From Flavobacteriaceae bacterium (GTDB lineage Bacteria > Bacteroidota > Bacteroidia > Flavobacteriales > Flavobacteriaceae), in NCBI GenBank assembly GCA_030830005.1, contig JAURNV010000031.1, positions 1 to 64,000 on the forward strand: a stretch of 64,000 nt of DNA. The letters are read 5' to 3'. The position numbers and the translations under genes are program-made. This document shows, in pieces, positions 10,457 through 20,225 of the stretch (its first letter is position 1; each line of letters starts with the position of its first letter). The notes under the pieces are model-generated. The model was given only the letters and a program-made list of their open reading frames with translations. It was not told the origin of the DNA and made no database searches.

Positions 10457-13378
10457 ATGAAAAAACAAATACAAAACGCTTTTGTTTGCCTGTTGTTTGT
10501 AACCTCTTTTGGGTTGTATGCACAACAAACCGTAAGCGGAGTTGTTACGGATACTTCGGGGAGTCCGCTTCCTGCCGTAAACGTAGTGGTCAAAGGAACT
10601 ACTACCGGAGTTTCTACTGATTTTGATGGAAACTACACCATTTCCGTTGCCAATGGCAGCGTATTGGTATTTTCATCTGTTGGATTCGAAACTCAAGAAA
10701 TCAATGTTTCTGGGGCTAATTTAGATGTAACACTAATTGAATCAACTTCTGAATTAGATGAAGTGGTATTGATTGGATATGGAACATCACTTAAAAAAGA
10801 CCTGACAGGAGCTGTTAATCTCATCCAAGATGAAAGCTTCAATAGGGGTACTATATTCTCTCCACAACAACTTATACAAGGTAAAGTTGCAGGTGTGTCC
10901 ATTGTTAATAATGGTGGTGCTCCAGGAGAGGGTGCTAATGTACTCATTCGAGGTATCGGATCATTAAACTTGAATTCAAATCCACTTTATGTAGTAAATG
11001 GAATACCTTTAGACTCAGGAGGTGTTGGTGGTTCGCGAAACCCACTTAATGTTATAAATCCAAATGATATTGAATCTATTAGCATTCTTAAAGATGCATC
11101 AGCTACTGCTATTTATGGTTCGAGAGCTGCCAATGGTGTAGTACTTATTTCTACCAAAAAAGGAGTGTCTGGTGATTTTCAATTTAATTTTAATTCAAGA
11201 ATGTCAACTTATACTCCTGTTGATTATGTTGATGTACTCACATCTGATGAATTTAGAAAAATCATTAATTCTACTGGAAATTCAGATTACATCTCAAGGT
11301 TAGGAAACGAAAGTACTGATTGGCAGAAATTAATTTACAAACAGGCTTTTGCTAGAGATTATAATTTTTCCATGTCAGGTAGCCTTTTAAATACTCCTTT
11401 CAGAGTATCTATTGGTTCTACTAACCAAGGAGGTATTTTAAAAGATGATTCTTTTGAACGGTTAACTGGATCCTTGAATTTGAATCCTAGTTTTTTAGAT
11501 CAAAGCTTACGTATGGGTATTAATCTAAGATATATGGCTACTGAAAATGACTTTGCAAATAGAGATGCCATAGGATCTGCACTTAGATTCGATCCAACTA
11601 AACCAATTTATGACTTGGGTTCACCTTTTGGGGGTTATTATACCTGGTTAGATACTGACGGTACAAAATTGGCATTATCTGAAGTTAACCCTCTTGCATT
11701 ACTTAATTTAAGAGAGGATATCTCATCCGTTGATCGAATCATTGCAAATGTTAAGGCGGATTGGGACACTCCTATAGAAGATTTGGTAGCCACTATAAAT
11801 TTTGGGTATGATGCCTCTGATGGAATTGGAAATACTTTTACAGACCCATCAATGCCTGACGATGCTGATGGTTTTAATGGAAGTGAAAGTACTTACTCTA
11901 ATAAATCAACAAATATTCTGTTTGATGGTTATTTAAATTATGGAAATTCAATAAAAGATTTTGACTATAATGTTACAGCTGGATACTCATACCAAAGCTT
12001 TGAGTATGATAATTCCTCTTCAAACTACACGGAATACCTTAATGCAAATGGATCAGTAAACACTACATCTTCTATCATTAATTCTTTTATAGATACTTCT
12101 AAAAATGTACTCTTATCTTATTTTGGTAGAGCAAACATTAATTATAAGGATATTTTATTATTGACTGCAACACTAAGAGCTGATGCATCATCTAAGTTAC
12201 CTGAAAGTGACCGATGGGGCCAATTTGAGTCTTTTGCTTTAGCATGGAATGTGCACGAAACTATAAATCCTGATGACCTTGTGATATTTGATGAGCTTAA
12301 AGTACGTCTCGGATATGGTCAAGTAGGTAATGTTAATGGGTTGGGAGACTATAACTTTCTTACTCGTTATGTTTCAAGTACAAATTCTGCTCGCTATGGG
12401 TTTGGAAACTCTTTCTATACTACCTACAGGCCAGCACCAATTAACAAAGATTTGCGTTGGGAAATAGGCACTACACTTAATGCGGGGCTAGATTTTAGTT
12501 TGAAAGGTGTTGATTTAAGTGGTTCGGTTAACTTTTATGTTAAAGAAACCAATGACCTAATTGCTACTGCAGTAATTGATCCATTCACCAATTTTGGGAC
12601 TACAATTGATGCCAACATTGGAGATATGGAAAATAAAGGAGTTGAATTTGAAATCGGGGGAACTTTGGTGCAAAAAAACAATTTTACTCTTTCCTTTAAT
12701 TATAATATCTCGTATAACGATAACGAAATTATCCGTTTAGAAAATGAGCAAAATGTGGGTGATATTGGTTTTGGAAGTAGCATTCAACGTCACAGAGAGG
12801 GCATGGCTCCTTTTGCCTATTTTGTTTACAAACAAATCTATGATAGTAATGGAAAGCCCATAGAGGGTGCCTATGCAGATTTAAACAATGATGGCGTAAT
12901 AAATGGTGAAGATCGTTATTTCTACAAAGATCCGTATGCTGATATTTTGATGGGCTTTACATTAAATACTACTTACAAGAACTTTGATATAAACATGACA
13001 TCAAGAGCTAGCATTGGAAATTATAGTTTCAATTCTTCTCATGCTGCTGCTAAGTCTAGTTTGATAACTAATTTGGGTAGATTGTCAAATATCAGTGGAG
13101 ACTACTTGAATTCAGGGTTTACCGGAACATCTGGAATCAGCGATAGAAGTGATTATTTTATACAAAATGCTTCCTTCTTCAAAATCGATAATATTTCTTT
13201 AGGCTATACTATTGAAAATTTTATGAAGACCAATCCCGTAAGAATTTATGTTGCTGCTGATAACGTTTTGGTTGTAACCAAATATGATGGTATTGATCCA
13301 GAAATTACAGGTGGTATTGATAGTAATTTCTATCCAAGGTCACGTGTATTCTCCTTAGGCCTAAATTTTAACTTCTAA
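10457..13378 (+). CDS. susC: SusC-like TonB-dependent outer-membrane transporter
   Basis: 973 residues. A signal peptide (CLLFVTSFGLYAQQ) is followed by a carboxypeptidase-D-like domain (VSGVVTDTSGSPLPAVNVVV, about 25-105). Next is the plug (PLYVVNGIPL; SISILKDASATAIYGSRAAN; GVVLISTKKG), then a long beta-barrel ending in an aromatic terminal strand (LGLNFNF). It should form the energy-dependent pore that imports maltooligosaccharides with the SusD lid. SusD begins 12 bases after the stop. Substrate assignment rests on the neighbouring amylase, GH65 and binding-module genes, not on the transporter sequence itself. Confidence 0.95.
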   Translation: MKKQIQNAFVCLLFVTSFGLYAQQTVSGVVTDTSGSPLPAVNVVVKGTTTGVSTDFDGNYTISVANGSVLVFSSVGFETQEINVSGANLDVTLIESTSELDEVVLIGYGTSLKKDLTGAVNLIQDESFNRGTIFSPQQLIQGKVAGVSIVNNGGAPGEGANVLIRGIGSLNLNSNPLYVVNGIPLDSGGVGGSRNPLNVINPNDIESISILKDASATAIYGSRAANGVVLISTKKGVSGDFQFNFNSRMSTYTPVDYVDVLTSDEFRKIINSTGNSDYISRLGNESTDWQKLIYKQAFARDYNFSMSGSLLNTPFRVSIGSTNQGGILKDDSFERLTGSLNLNPSFLDQSLRMGINLRYMATENDFANRDAIGSALRFDPTKPIYDLGSPFGGYYTWLDTDGTKLALSEVNPLALLNLREDISSVDRIIANVKADWDTPIEDLVATINFGYDASDGIGNTFTDPSMPDDADGFNGSESTYSNKSTNILFDGYLNYGNSIKDFDYNVTAGYSYQSFEYDNSSSNYTEYLNANGSVNTTSSIINSFIDTSKNVLLSYFGRANINYKDILLLTATLRADASSKLPESDRWGQFESFALAWNVHETINPDDLVIFDELKVRLGYGQVGNVNGLGDYNFLTRYVSSTNSARYGFGNSFYTTYRPAPINKDLRWEIGTTLNAGLDFSLKGVDLSGSVNFYVKETNDLIATAVIDPFTNFGTTIDANIGDMENKGVEFEIGGTLVQKNNFTLSFNYNISYNDNEIIRLENEQNVGDIGFGSSIQRHREGMAPFAYFVYKQIYDSNGKPIEGAYADLNNDGVINGEDRYFYKDPYADILMGFTLNTTYKNFDINMTSRASIGNYSFNSSHAAAKSSLITNLGRLSNISGDYLNSGFTGTSGISDRSDYFIQNASFFKIDNISLGYTIENFMKTNPVRIYVAADNVLVVTKYDGIDPEITGGIDSNFYPRSRVFSLGLNFNF

Positions 13379-13389
13379 TTATTAATAAA

Positions 13390-15012
13390 ATGAAAAACAA
13401 TATTTTTTTACTGGGAGCATTTTTTATAAGTGCCTTGTTCGTTATTTCATGTACTGATGATTTGAATCAAAATCCTACTGATCCTGATTTATTTACAGAA
13501 GTAGATGTTTACAGCTCTTCACAAGAGGCTTTAAGTGCATTAGCTAAAGTTTACTCTGGATTGGCTGTTACAGGCCAAGAAGGTCCTGCAGGGCAGCCTG
13601 ATATAGATGGAAGTATAATTGATGAAGGATTTTCTTCCTTTACTAGAATTATGTGGAATCTTAATGAAGCTACTACCGATACTGGTATAATTAGCTGGGT
13701 TAGTGATTCAGGCGTTCCAGATATAAATCAATTGAATTGGGAACCTAATAATCCATGGACTAAAGGCATGTACTACAGATTAGCACAAAATATTTCATAT
13801 GCTAATTCATTTATTGAAAATGCGGCAGCTTTAGCAGCAAATAGTACAGAAGTTCAGAACTACATTAATGAAGCAAGATTTATTAGGGCATATTGTTATT
13901 CCCAATTAATAGATATGTTTGGAGATGTTCCATTAGTTACATCCGTAAGTGCAGTTTTACCTAATCAATCTTCTAGAGCAGAAGTATTTTCATTTATCGA
14001 ATCTGAACTCAAAGATTTGGCGAGTGTACTACCTGCCCCTGGCGTAAGTGAATATGGGCATGTAGACCGTATTGCGGCTTCTTCTTTATTGACTAGGATT
14101 TACCTTAATGCTGAAGTTTATATTGGTCAAGCTAAATATGCGGAAGTAATTACTCATGCGGAAGATGTGTTTTCCAGCAGCTATTCAATTAATAAAAGTG
14201 ATGGAAATAACAACGGGTCCGCCTATGATGAGTTGTTTTTAGCTGATAACGACACTAATGGGGCGCAAAATGAGTTTATTTTTGCACTCTTATACGATGG
14301 AATAAATACCCAAGCTTGGGGTGGAGCTACATTTTTAGTGCATGCACCCATTGGCGGAACTATGAATCCTGTTGAATTTGGTGTGAATGGAGGATGGGGT
14401 GGTCTTCGTACTACAAAGGGACTAGTCAAAAAATTTGATTATGCTGTAACCCAAGCCGACGGAAATGGTCATCCTATTACTTGGAGTGATTCTCGTGCAA
14501 TGTTTCACACCGATGGTCAAACCTATGAAACCGAAAAAATGTCAACCTTTAAAAGTGGCTACGCTGTTAGAAAATTTAAAAATGTTGATGTTAATGGTAA
14601 TCCTGGAAGCGATTCATCTGGAAATCATCCAGATATGGATGTTCCAATAATCAGATTAGCAGAAGTATATCTTAATTATGCCGAAGCCGTAACCAAAGGT
14701 GGTGGTGGAAGCACTACCCTTGCTACTGATTACATTAATGAGCTTCGTTCTAGAGCTAGTGCTCCCTTAATTAGCGTTTCTGATTTAACAACCGAAATGG
14801 TCATGGACGAAAGAGCACGAGAACTATTCTGGGAAGGCTTAAGAAGACCCGATTTAATCCGCGCCAATAAGTTTGTTTCAAGTAATTACTTATGGCCATT
14901 TAAGGGTGGAGCTGCTAACGGAACAGGTGTAAGTGATTACTTAAAATTATTTCCTATTCCCGAAGATGTACTCCTAGTTAATCCAAACATTAAACAAAAT
15001 CCTAATTATTAA
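13390..15012 (+). CDS. susD: SusD/RagB-like starch-binding lipoprotein
   Basis: 540 residues. The lipoprotein signal ends at Cys21 (ALFVISCTDDLNQNP), so it is surface lipid-anchored. The TPR-bearing N-terminal half has EARFIRAYCYSQLIDMFGDV. The C-terminal RagB/SusD part has IRLAEVYLNYAEAV and DERARELFWEGLRRPDLIR, both family hallmarks. It caps the SusC pore and captures glycan. It is co-transcribed with susC (12-base gap) and with susE (2-base gap). A Gly-rich loop near residue 435 is probably at the surface. Confidence 0.94.
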   Translation: MKNNIFLLGAFFISALFVISCTDDLNQNPTDPDLFTEVDVYSSSQEALSALAKVYSGLAVTGQEGPAGQPDIDGSIIDEGFSSFTRIMWNLNEATTDTGIISWVSDSGVPDINQLNWEPNNPWTKGMYYRLAQNISYANSFIENAAALAANSTEVQNYINEARFIRAYCYSQLIDMFGDVPLVTSVSAVLPNQSSRAEVFSFIESELKDLASVLPAPGVSEYGHVDRIAASSLLTRIYLNAEVYIGQAKYAEVITHAEDVFSSSYSINKSDGNNNGSAYDELFLADNDTNGAQNEFIFALLYDGINTQAWGGATFLVHAPIGGTMNPVEFGVNGGWGGLRTTKGLVKKFDYAVTQADGNGHPITWSDSRAMFHTDGQTYETEKMSTFKSGYAVRKFKNVDVNGNPGSDSSGNHPDMDVPIIRLAEVYLNYAEAVTKGGGGSTTLATDYINELRSRASAPLISVSDLTTEMVMDERARELFWEGLRRPDLIRANKFVSSNYLWPFKGGAANGTGVSDYLKLFPIPEDVLLVNPNIKQNPNY

Positions 15013-15014
15013 TT

Positions 15015-16139
15015 ATGAAAACTTTAAATAAAATTTCTTTTTTAAGTGTTGTCTTTTTTATGGCAATATTCATTTCATGTGAAAATGAAGACTACCTTAT
15101 ATTTACAGCAGCCGAACCATCGGAAGAAGTAACATTACTAACTACTGTTCAGCCTCTATACCTTATTTCAGAAGCTGTATCGTCAAACATTGCTGAACGA
15201 ATTGTCTGGAGTGAGCCAGATTTTGGAGCACCAACACCAAATGTTTATGTTGTTGAAATGTCATTGAATAGTGGCTTTTCAACCATTGATTTGAGTTCAG
15301 GGGATATTTCTGAAAACTTCATGTCACTGCATGTAAGTGACTTATTAAGTATGGCAGAACAGAAGGGATTAGAGCCTGGCGATTCAGGCAGTGTATACGG
15401 CAGAATTACTGCATACGCCGGATCATCCTCTGCAGCAGCTTCTGTTAGTTCAACTTCAGAAGTCTTTTCAATGACTATACAAATGCTTGAAGTTGATGGC
15501 TGTGATGAATTAGTTTCAAGCAATTGGGGATTAGTTGGAAGTGCTGTAAATAATTGGGGGAATATTAGTAGAGGTTTTTCAGCTACTAAGGACATAGAAA
15601 TGTTAACCGATGGCGCTGAAAACTATAGTACCTATGCTACCCTTTTAGATGGTGAATTCAAATTTAGACAAGATGGTGATTGGGGTGTAAATTATGGAGA
15701 TACTGGAAATGATGGAACTATTGATGCTGGTGGAGACAACATTACAGTTTCTGCAGGTACTTATTACATCACATTAGACTTAAACAATAATTCTTATTCA
15801 ATTTCTGCCGTATCTACAGAAGTCTGGGGTATTGTAGGTAGTGGGGTTACAATAGAGAAAGATGATGGTTCAGGTGATGTTGCCGAATGGGGTAATGGAG
15901 CCAAAGACACTAAGTTTACTCCTGATCCATGTAATGACGGTGTGTATTTACTTAAAGGAATTGGTCTGAAAGATGGTGAAATAAAATTCCGTCAAGATGA
16001 TGACTGGGGTGTTAATTTGGGTGACACTGGAGCTGATGGATCATTAGACGCTGGCGGAGACAACATTGCTGTATCAGCTGGTACTTACAACATCACTTTG
16101 GATATCACGAATAACACTTACTCTATTCAAAAACTTTAG
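15015..16139 (+). CDS. SusE-like surface lipoprotein with two starch-binding modules
   Basis: 374 residues; lipoprotein signal to Cys22 (FFMAIFISCENED). Residues about 30-155 are a SusE N-terminal domain (VYVVEMSLNSGFSTI). Two similar beta-sandwich modules follow at about 170-263 and 273-374. Both contain the block FRQD-DWGVN-GDTG, then D-GGDNI-VSAGTY-ITLD-NN-YSI. Aromatic residues in these blocks probably stack on glucose rings. Similar modules recur in the secreted protein at 19084. It directly follows susD and ends the susCDE unit at a strong terminator. Confidence 0.88.
   Translation: MKTLNKISFLSVVFFMAIFISCENEDYLIFTAAEPSEEVTLLTTVQPLYLISEAVSSNIAERIVWSEPDFGAPTPNVYVVEMSLNSGFSTIDLSSGDISENFMSLHVSDLLSMAEQKGLEPGDSGSVYGRITAYAGSSSAAASVSSTSEVFSMTIQMLEVDGCDELVSSNWGLVGSAVNNWGNISRGFSATKDIEMLTDGAENYSTYATLLDGEFKFRQDGDWGVNYGDTGNDGTIDAGGDNITVSAGTYYITLDLNNNSYSISAVSTEVWGIVGSGVTIEKDDGSGDVAEWGNGAKDTKFTPDPCNDGVYLLKGIGLKDGEIKFRQDDDWGVNLGDTGADGSLDAGGDNIAVSAGTYNITLDITNNTYSIQKL
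15660..16136 (+). repeat. Tandem duplicated binding-module coding segment in the susE-like gene
   Basis: The segments around 15660-15810 and 15985-16136 encode near-identical blocks. The DNA is also recognisably similar, for example gacaacatt followed by a -gcaggtacttat / -gctggtacttac stretch. This indicates an internal duplication of one carbohydrate-binding module. Confidence 0.7.
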
Positions 16140-16157
16140 TTTTATAACCTTAAATTC

Positions 16158-16187
16158 AAAAAGCTGCGCTTAGGCGCAGCTTTTTTC
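16158..16187 (+). terminator. Rho-independent terminator between susE and the amylase gene
   Basis: Stem gctgcgc (16163-16169) with gcgcagc (16174-16180), loop ttag, preceded by five A and followed by six T. It is one of the strongest hairpins in the window. It begins 19 bases after the susE stop, and its T-run ends 6 bases before the amylase ATG at 16192. Confidence 0.88.
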
Positions 16188-16191
16188 AATA

Positions 16192-19035
16192 ATGCGCTAC
16201 CTACTACTATTTATCCCAGTCTATCTGTTCGGGCAAGTCCAATCAGGGACATTTATATTTAACCCTTCCACCTTTGAAGAGACTGAAAGTGTAACCCTCA
16301 CCGTTTCAGGCGTAAATCCACAAACATGGGGTGTATCCGACCTATATATATGGGCATGGTATTTTAAAAATAATAGCAGTACTGCAACTGGAGATGCTGT
16401 AAATAATGGCGAATGGAATAATTCAGGTGAAGCGCAAAAACTCACCAATAACGGCAACGGCACATACAGTTTTTCTTTTGTTCCCACACAATTGTTTAAC
16501 GATACCAATATTACCCGAATGGGAATTTTGGTTAAAGCCAAAGACGGGACAGGCGATAAAAAAACACAAGATTTCCTTCAGTATGTAGGTAAGGTGCAAG
16601 TAGAACTGTCGCAGCCATCAACTAATGTTGTTGTGTTGCAAACAGGAGATAACCTTACGATTTCTGGACGTGCCGTAGTTGGGGGTGCGCCGCAATACGA
16701 AGCCGATATCAGAATTTATTTTGATAATGTGCTTAAAGCATCTGGAAAAGGGTTTCCTTATTACACAACAACTCTTACAAACATTACGCAAAGTGGCGTA
16801 ATAAAAGTTGAAGGGCAACCTAAAAATTCATCTGATATTGGTGAATATTCTGTCGAGGTTTTAGTTGCCCCAACAGTACCTGAGCAAGCCCTACCCTTAG
16901 GGTTACAAGAGGGCATCAACTACCACACCGATACTTCAAAAGCCACACTCGTGCTTAATGCGCCCGGTAAAGATTTTGTATATGTGGCAGGGAGTTTTAA
17001 TAACTACACCACAAACAGTACTTACCTTATGAAAAAAGACCCCACCTCTGACATCTTTTGGTTGGAGCTTACGGGACTAAATCCTGGGCAAATTTATCAT
17101 TATCAGTATTGGGTTTACGACACCACTCCCATTACAAACAGCCCTGCCATTGTTAAAACTGCCGATCCTTACTCCACATTGGTTTTATCGCCTTTTGATG
17201 ACGAATACATTCCGACAAGTTCTTACCCTAATCTTCCTGCTTATCCCATAGGGCAAGATCGTGAAGTAAGCGTATTGCAAACCGCACAAGCTGCCTACAA
17301 CTGGCAAGTGCCCAATTTCCAAAAACCCGCCAAGGAAGACCTCGTCATTTATGAGGTTCTTATTCGGGATTTTGATGCAAATCGCTCTTTCCAAGACCTT
17401 ATTGATCGTGTATCGTACTTCAAAAATCTAAACATTAACGCCATTCAACTGATGCCCGTAATGGAATTTGAAGGCAACGAAAGTTGGGGCTATAACACTG
17501 CCTTTCACATGGCGCTAGATAAGTTTTATGGAACTCCCGAAAAATTCAAAGAGCTGGTTGATACCTTCCATCAAAATGGTATTGCCGTAATTTTGGATCT
17601 GGCCATCAATCACGCCTTTGGTCGCGCGCCTGGTATTCGCATGTGGATGACCGATGAAGACGGTAACGGTTGGGGCGACCCCTCAAGTGAAAATCCCTAT
17701 TTTAATGTAGAAGCTAAACATAGCTACAATGTGGGAAGCGATTTTAATCATCAATCTGCAATGACAAAATACTTTACCAAACGAGTAATCAAGCATTGGA
17801 TAGAAGAATATAAAATTGATGGATTTCGTTGGGATTTAACCAAAGGATTTACCCAAAACTGTACCGCCAACGATGAAGGTTGTACAGGAACTTACCAACC
17901 CGACAGAGTAGCAATTCTCAAAGAATACGCCGATTATTCTTGGTCGTTAGATGCTAATCATTATGTAATTTTTGAGCATTTGGGTGGAGATACGGAAGAA
18001 AAAGAGTGGGCAGATTACCGCCTAAGTGAAGGTAAAGGCATCATGCTTTGGGGTAAAATGACAGAACCGTATAACCAACTTAGTATGGGATTCGGTTCTA
18101 GCAATGATATTAGTAGAATGCGTTCCGAAAGTCGTGGGTTTAACGGCAAACGTTTGGTCGGCTATCCCGAAAGTCACGACGAAGAAAGGTTGATGTATAA
18201 AAATCTTCAGTTTGGTAACGCTACACAATCGGGACACAATGTGAAAAATCTAAATGTTGCGTTAAGCCGTATGTCCGCTATTGGTGCTGTGAGTTTACTC
18301 GTTCCAGGACCCAAAATGATTTGGCATTTTGGTGAATTGGGCATGGAGCTTTCTATAAACACCTGCAATGACGGTACAGTAGGCGACTGCAAACTAGACA
18401 CCAAGCCACAACCGCAATGGGCAAACAATTGGCTTACGAATACGCAACGCAAGAAAATTTATGACGACTGGAGCCATATGAATATCCTAAAACAAAGCAA
18501 TGCGGTTTTTAAGGGAAATTCTAGCATTAGTCCCATGAGCACCAATAGCCTTTTACAGCGAATTTATTTATGGGACGATACCCTAAGCGGACTTAAAAAT
18601 GTGGTTATTCTCGCAAACTTTAGCGTAACCACTCAAAACGTAACCGCTGATTTCCCGTATACCGGTACTTGGGTTGACCTAATGGACAACAGCACCCTCA
18701 GCGTAAGTTCTACTGGGCAGGCGGTAACATTAGCACCTGGAGAATTTAAAATTTACGGCAACCAGCAGGCAACGCTTAGTACCCATAGCCCGCAACTGCT
18801 GGCATTAGGCTTGCGCCAAAACCCCGTTAAAGAACGTATTGAAATTGACCTCCCCACTACAGCTGTATATTCGTATAAACTGTATAGTGCTTTGGGGCAA
18901 GAATTACACCATGGAATACACAGCACAGGTAATTTACTGTCACTAAAAGCACCTACGCAACAGGGAATGTACTTTGTGGTAGTAAAAAACACAACGACCA
19001 ACCAATACGGACTCTGTAAAGTGTTGATTGAATAA
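16192..19035 (+). CDS. Multidomain GH13 alpha-amylase with T9SS sorting domain
   Basis: 947 residues. The signal peptide is short (LLLFIPVYLFGQ). Two or three N-terminal beta-sandwich domains (about 20-370) include an E-set module of the branching-enzyme/pullulanase type (FVYVAGSFNNYT). The GH13 barrel carries region I LDLAINHAF, region II DGFRWDLTKGF with nucleophile Asp548, region III VIFEHLGGD with acid Glu595, and region IV PESHDEER with Asp663. The last ~80 residues are a type A T9SS C-terminal domain (YSYKLYSALGQELHHG; QQGMYFVVVKN), so the enzyme should be exported to the surface or medium. Likely extracellular starch or pullulan cleavage feeding SusCD. Confidence 0.92.
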   Translation: MRYLLLFIPVYLFGQVQSGTFIFNPSTFEETESVTLTVSGVNPQTWGVSDLYIWAWYFKNNSSTATGDAVNNGEWNNSGEAQKLTNNGNGTYSFSFVPTQLFNDTNITRMGILVKAKDGTGDKKTQDFLQYVGKVQVELSQPSTNVVVLQTGDNLTISGRAVVGGAPQYEADIRIYFDNVLKASGKGFPYYTTTLTNITQSGVIKVEGQPKNSSDIGEYSVEVLVAPTVPEQALPLGLQEGINYHTDTSKATLVLNAPGKDFVYVAGSFNNYTTNSTYLMKKDPTSDIFWLELTGLNPGQIYHYQYWVYDTTPITNSPAIVKTADPYSTLVLSPFDDEYIPTSSYPNLPAYPIGQDREVSVLQTAQAAYNWQVPNFQKPAKEDLVIYEVLIRDFDANRSFQDLIDRVSYFKNLNINAIQLMPVMEFEGNESWGYNTAFHMALDKFYGTPEKFKELVDTFHQNGIAVILDLAINHAFGRAPGIRMWMTDEDGNGWGDPSSENPYFNVEAKHSYNVGSDFNHQSAMTKYFTKRVIKHWIEEYKIDGFRWDLTKGFTQNCTANDEGCTGTYQPDRVAILKEYADYSWSLDANHYVIFEHLGGDTEEKEWADYRLSEGKGIMLWGKMTEPYNQLSMGFGSSNDISRMRSESRGFNGKRLVGYPESHDEERLMYKNLQFGNATQSGHNVKNLNVALSRMSAIGAVSLLVPGPKMIWHFGELGMELSINTCNDGTVGDCKLDTKPQPQWANNWLTNTQRKKIYDDWSHMNILKQSNAVFKGNSSISPMSTNSLLQRIYLWDDTLSGLKNVVILANFSVTTQNVTADFPYTGTWVDLMDNSTLSVSSTGQAVTLAPGEFKIYGNQQATLSTHSPQLLALGLRQNPVKERIEIDLPTTAVYSYKLYSALGQELHHGIHSTGNLLSLKAPTQQGMYFVVVKNTTTNQYGLCKVLIE

Positions 19036-19083
19036 AATAACGAATTGCTATGAAATGTTTGTTTAACTTTTAAATCATTAATT

Positions 19084-19941
19084 ATGAGAAATTTTTTACT
19101 TTTTATTTTTATTATATGTATTTCATATTCATATAGTCAAAGTATAGGCTTCTTGGGAGATTTTAATGGCTGGGGGGATGATATTGACATGACTACTTCG
19201 GACAATACAATTTACACTAAGACTAATTATTATTTACCCGCTGGGGGTATTAAGTTTAGAGAAGGGAACGGTTGGGTTGGAGGTAAATGGCCAGGCGGCG
19301 ATGACAATTATAATGTGGCCAATGCAGGTTTTTATGACATTTCATTAAATACCACTACAAACACAATTACACTAACTTCTTTAAGTTCAGGTTCAAATCA
19401 AAACATAAGCTTGATTGGCGATTTTAACACCTGGGGCGATACAGCTATGAATACTACAGACAACATAACCTATACACTAGATGCCATTTCTATTTCAGCG
19501 GGGAATGTCAAATTCAGACGTGATTCTGGATGGGAGTGTAACTGGGGTGATACTGCTACAGCGGATGGCACCGCAGATCCAAATAGTGGAGATAATATTG
19601 TTATTGGAACAACAAACACTTATGATGTTTCATTTAATTTATCAACCCTAGCGTACACGTTTACGGTCAGCACTACTGCTTCAAATAATGATACGGCGTT
19701 GAACGACCTAGTTGACATTCACTATAATTCATCCGAGAAAACACTTAATGTAAATATAGTATCAGCTCCTGAAAAATTGGCTTATCGAATCTATACCGTT
19801 AGGGGCAGACTTATTAGGGATGGCTATTTTTTCGAGGGAATGAACAAATTAAGCTGTGACGCGTTATCATCAGGGCTTTACATACTGAATGTAGCCGATA
19901 ATGCTTCAAAGGAACGTACCATAAAAAAGTTTATCAAATAA
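19084..19941 (+). CDS. Secreted non-catalytic carbohydrate-binding protein with T9SS sorting domain (SusF-like modules)
   Basis: 285 residues. A signal peptide (LLFIFIICISYSYSQ) is followed by two SusE/SusF-type modules: about 20-98 (FLGDFNGWGDDIDM, KFREGNGWVGGKWPGGDDN) and 104-202 (LIGDFNTWGDTAMN, KFRRDSGWECNWGDT). The C-terminus, about 210-285, resembles a T9SS type A sorting domain (YRIYTVRGRLIRDGYF; SGLYILNV; KKFIK). No catalytic domain is visible. It starts 48 bases after the amylase stop and probably shares its transcript. It differs from classic SusF by being T9SS-exported rather than a lipoprotein. Confidence 0.82.
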   Translation: MRNFLLFIFIICISYSYSQSIGFLGDFNGWGDDIDMTTSDNTIYTKTNYYLPAGGIKFREGNGWVGGKWPGGDDNYNVANAGFYDISLNTTTNTITLTSLSSGSNQNISLIGDFNTWGDTAMNTTDNITYTLDAISISAGNVKFRRDSGWECNWGDTATADGTADPNSGDNIVIGTTNTYDVSFNLSTLAYTFTVSTTASNNDTALNDLVDIHYNSSEKTLNVNIVSAPEKLAYRIYTVRGRLIRDGYFFEGMNKLSCDALSSGLYILNVADNASKERTIKKFIK

Positions 19942-19954
19942 AAATATTGAATTT

Positions 19955-19984
19955 AAAAGCCTCCACAACGGGGGCTTTTTTTTG
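19955..19984. terminator. Bidirectional terminator between the starch locus and nifU-like gene
   Basis: Arms aaaagcctcc (19955-19964) and gggggctttt (19970-19979), with one G-U pair, loop acaac, followed by more T. A-run and T-run on the two sides allow it to end both the plus-strand starch operon and the minus-strand Fe-S operon. Confidence 0.82.
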
Positions 19985-19992
19985 TCCTAGAC

Positions 19993-20220
19993 TTACACAC
20001 TCACCACCTCCTGAATTTCGGGGGCGTGTTTTTTGATGGTAAGCTCAACGCCTTGTTTTAGGGTCATTTGGTTTACCGAGCAACCCACACAAGCACCTAA
20101 CAATTGTACTTTTACGGTGTGGTTTTCAATGTCTACAAGGGCGATGTCGCCGCCGTCAGATTTTAAAAACGGACGAATTTCCTCTAGGGCTAATTCTATA
20201 CGAGTATTGAGGTCAGACAT
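19993..20220 (-). CDS. NifU-like Fe-S cluster scaffold protein
   Basis: 75 residues from the ATG at 20220 (MSDLNTRIELALEEIRPFL); the frame extends 10 codons further upstream, but that part (MRCCNKKINV) overlaps the preceding gene and lacks family similarity. The NifU C-terminal domain is intact: SDGGDIALVDI and the cluster-binding GACVGCSVNQMTLKQGVE with CxxC. It lies 5 bases after the Mrp-type ATPase gene, a standard Fe-S assembly pairing, and should hand clusters to apo-proteins in the cytoplasm. Confidence 0.92.
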   Translation of the reverse strand: MSDLNTRIELALEEIRPFLKSDGGDIALVDIENHTVKVQLLGACVGCSVNQMTLKQGVELTIKKHAPEIQEVVSV

Positions 20221-20225
20221 AACGT

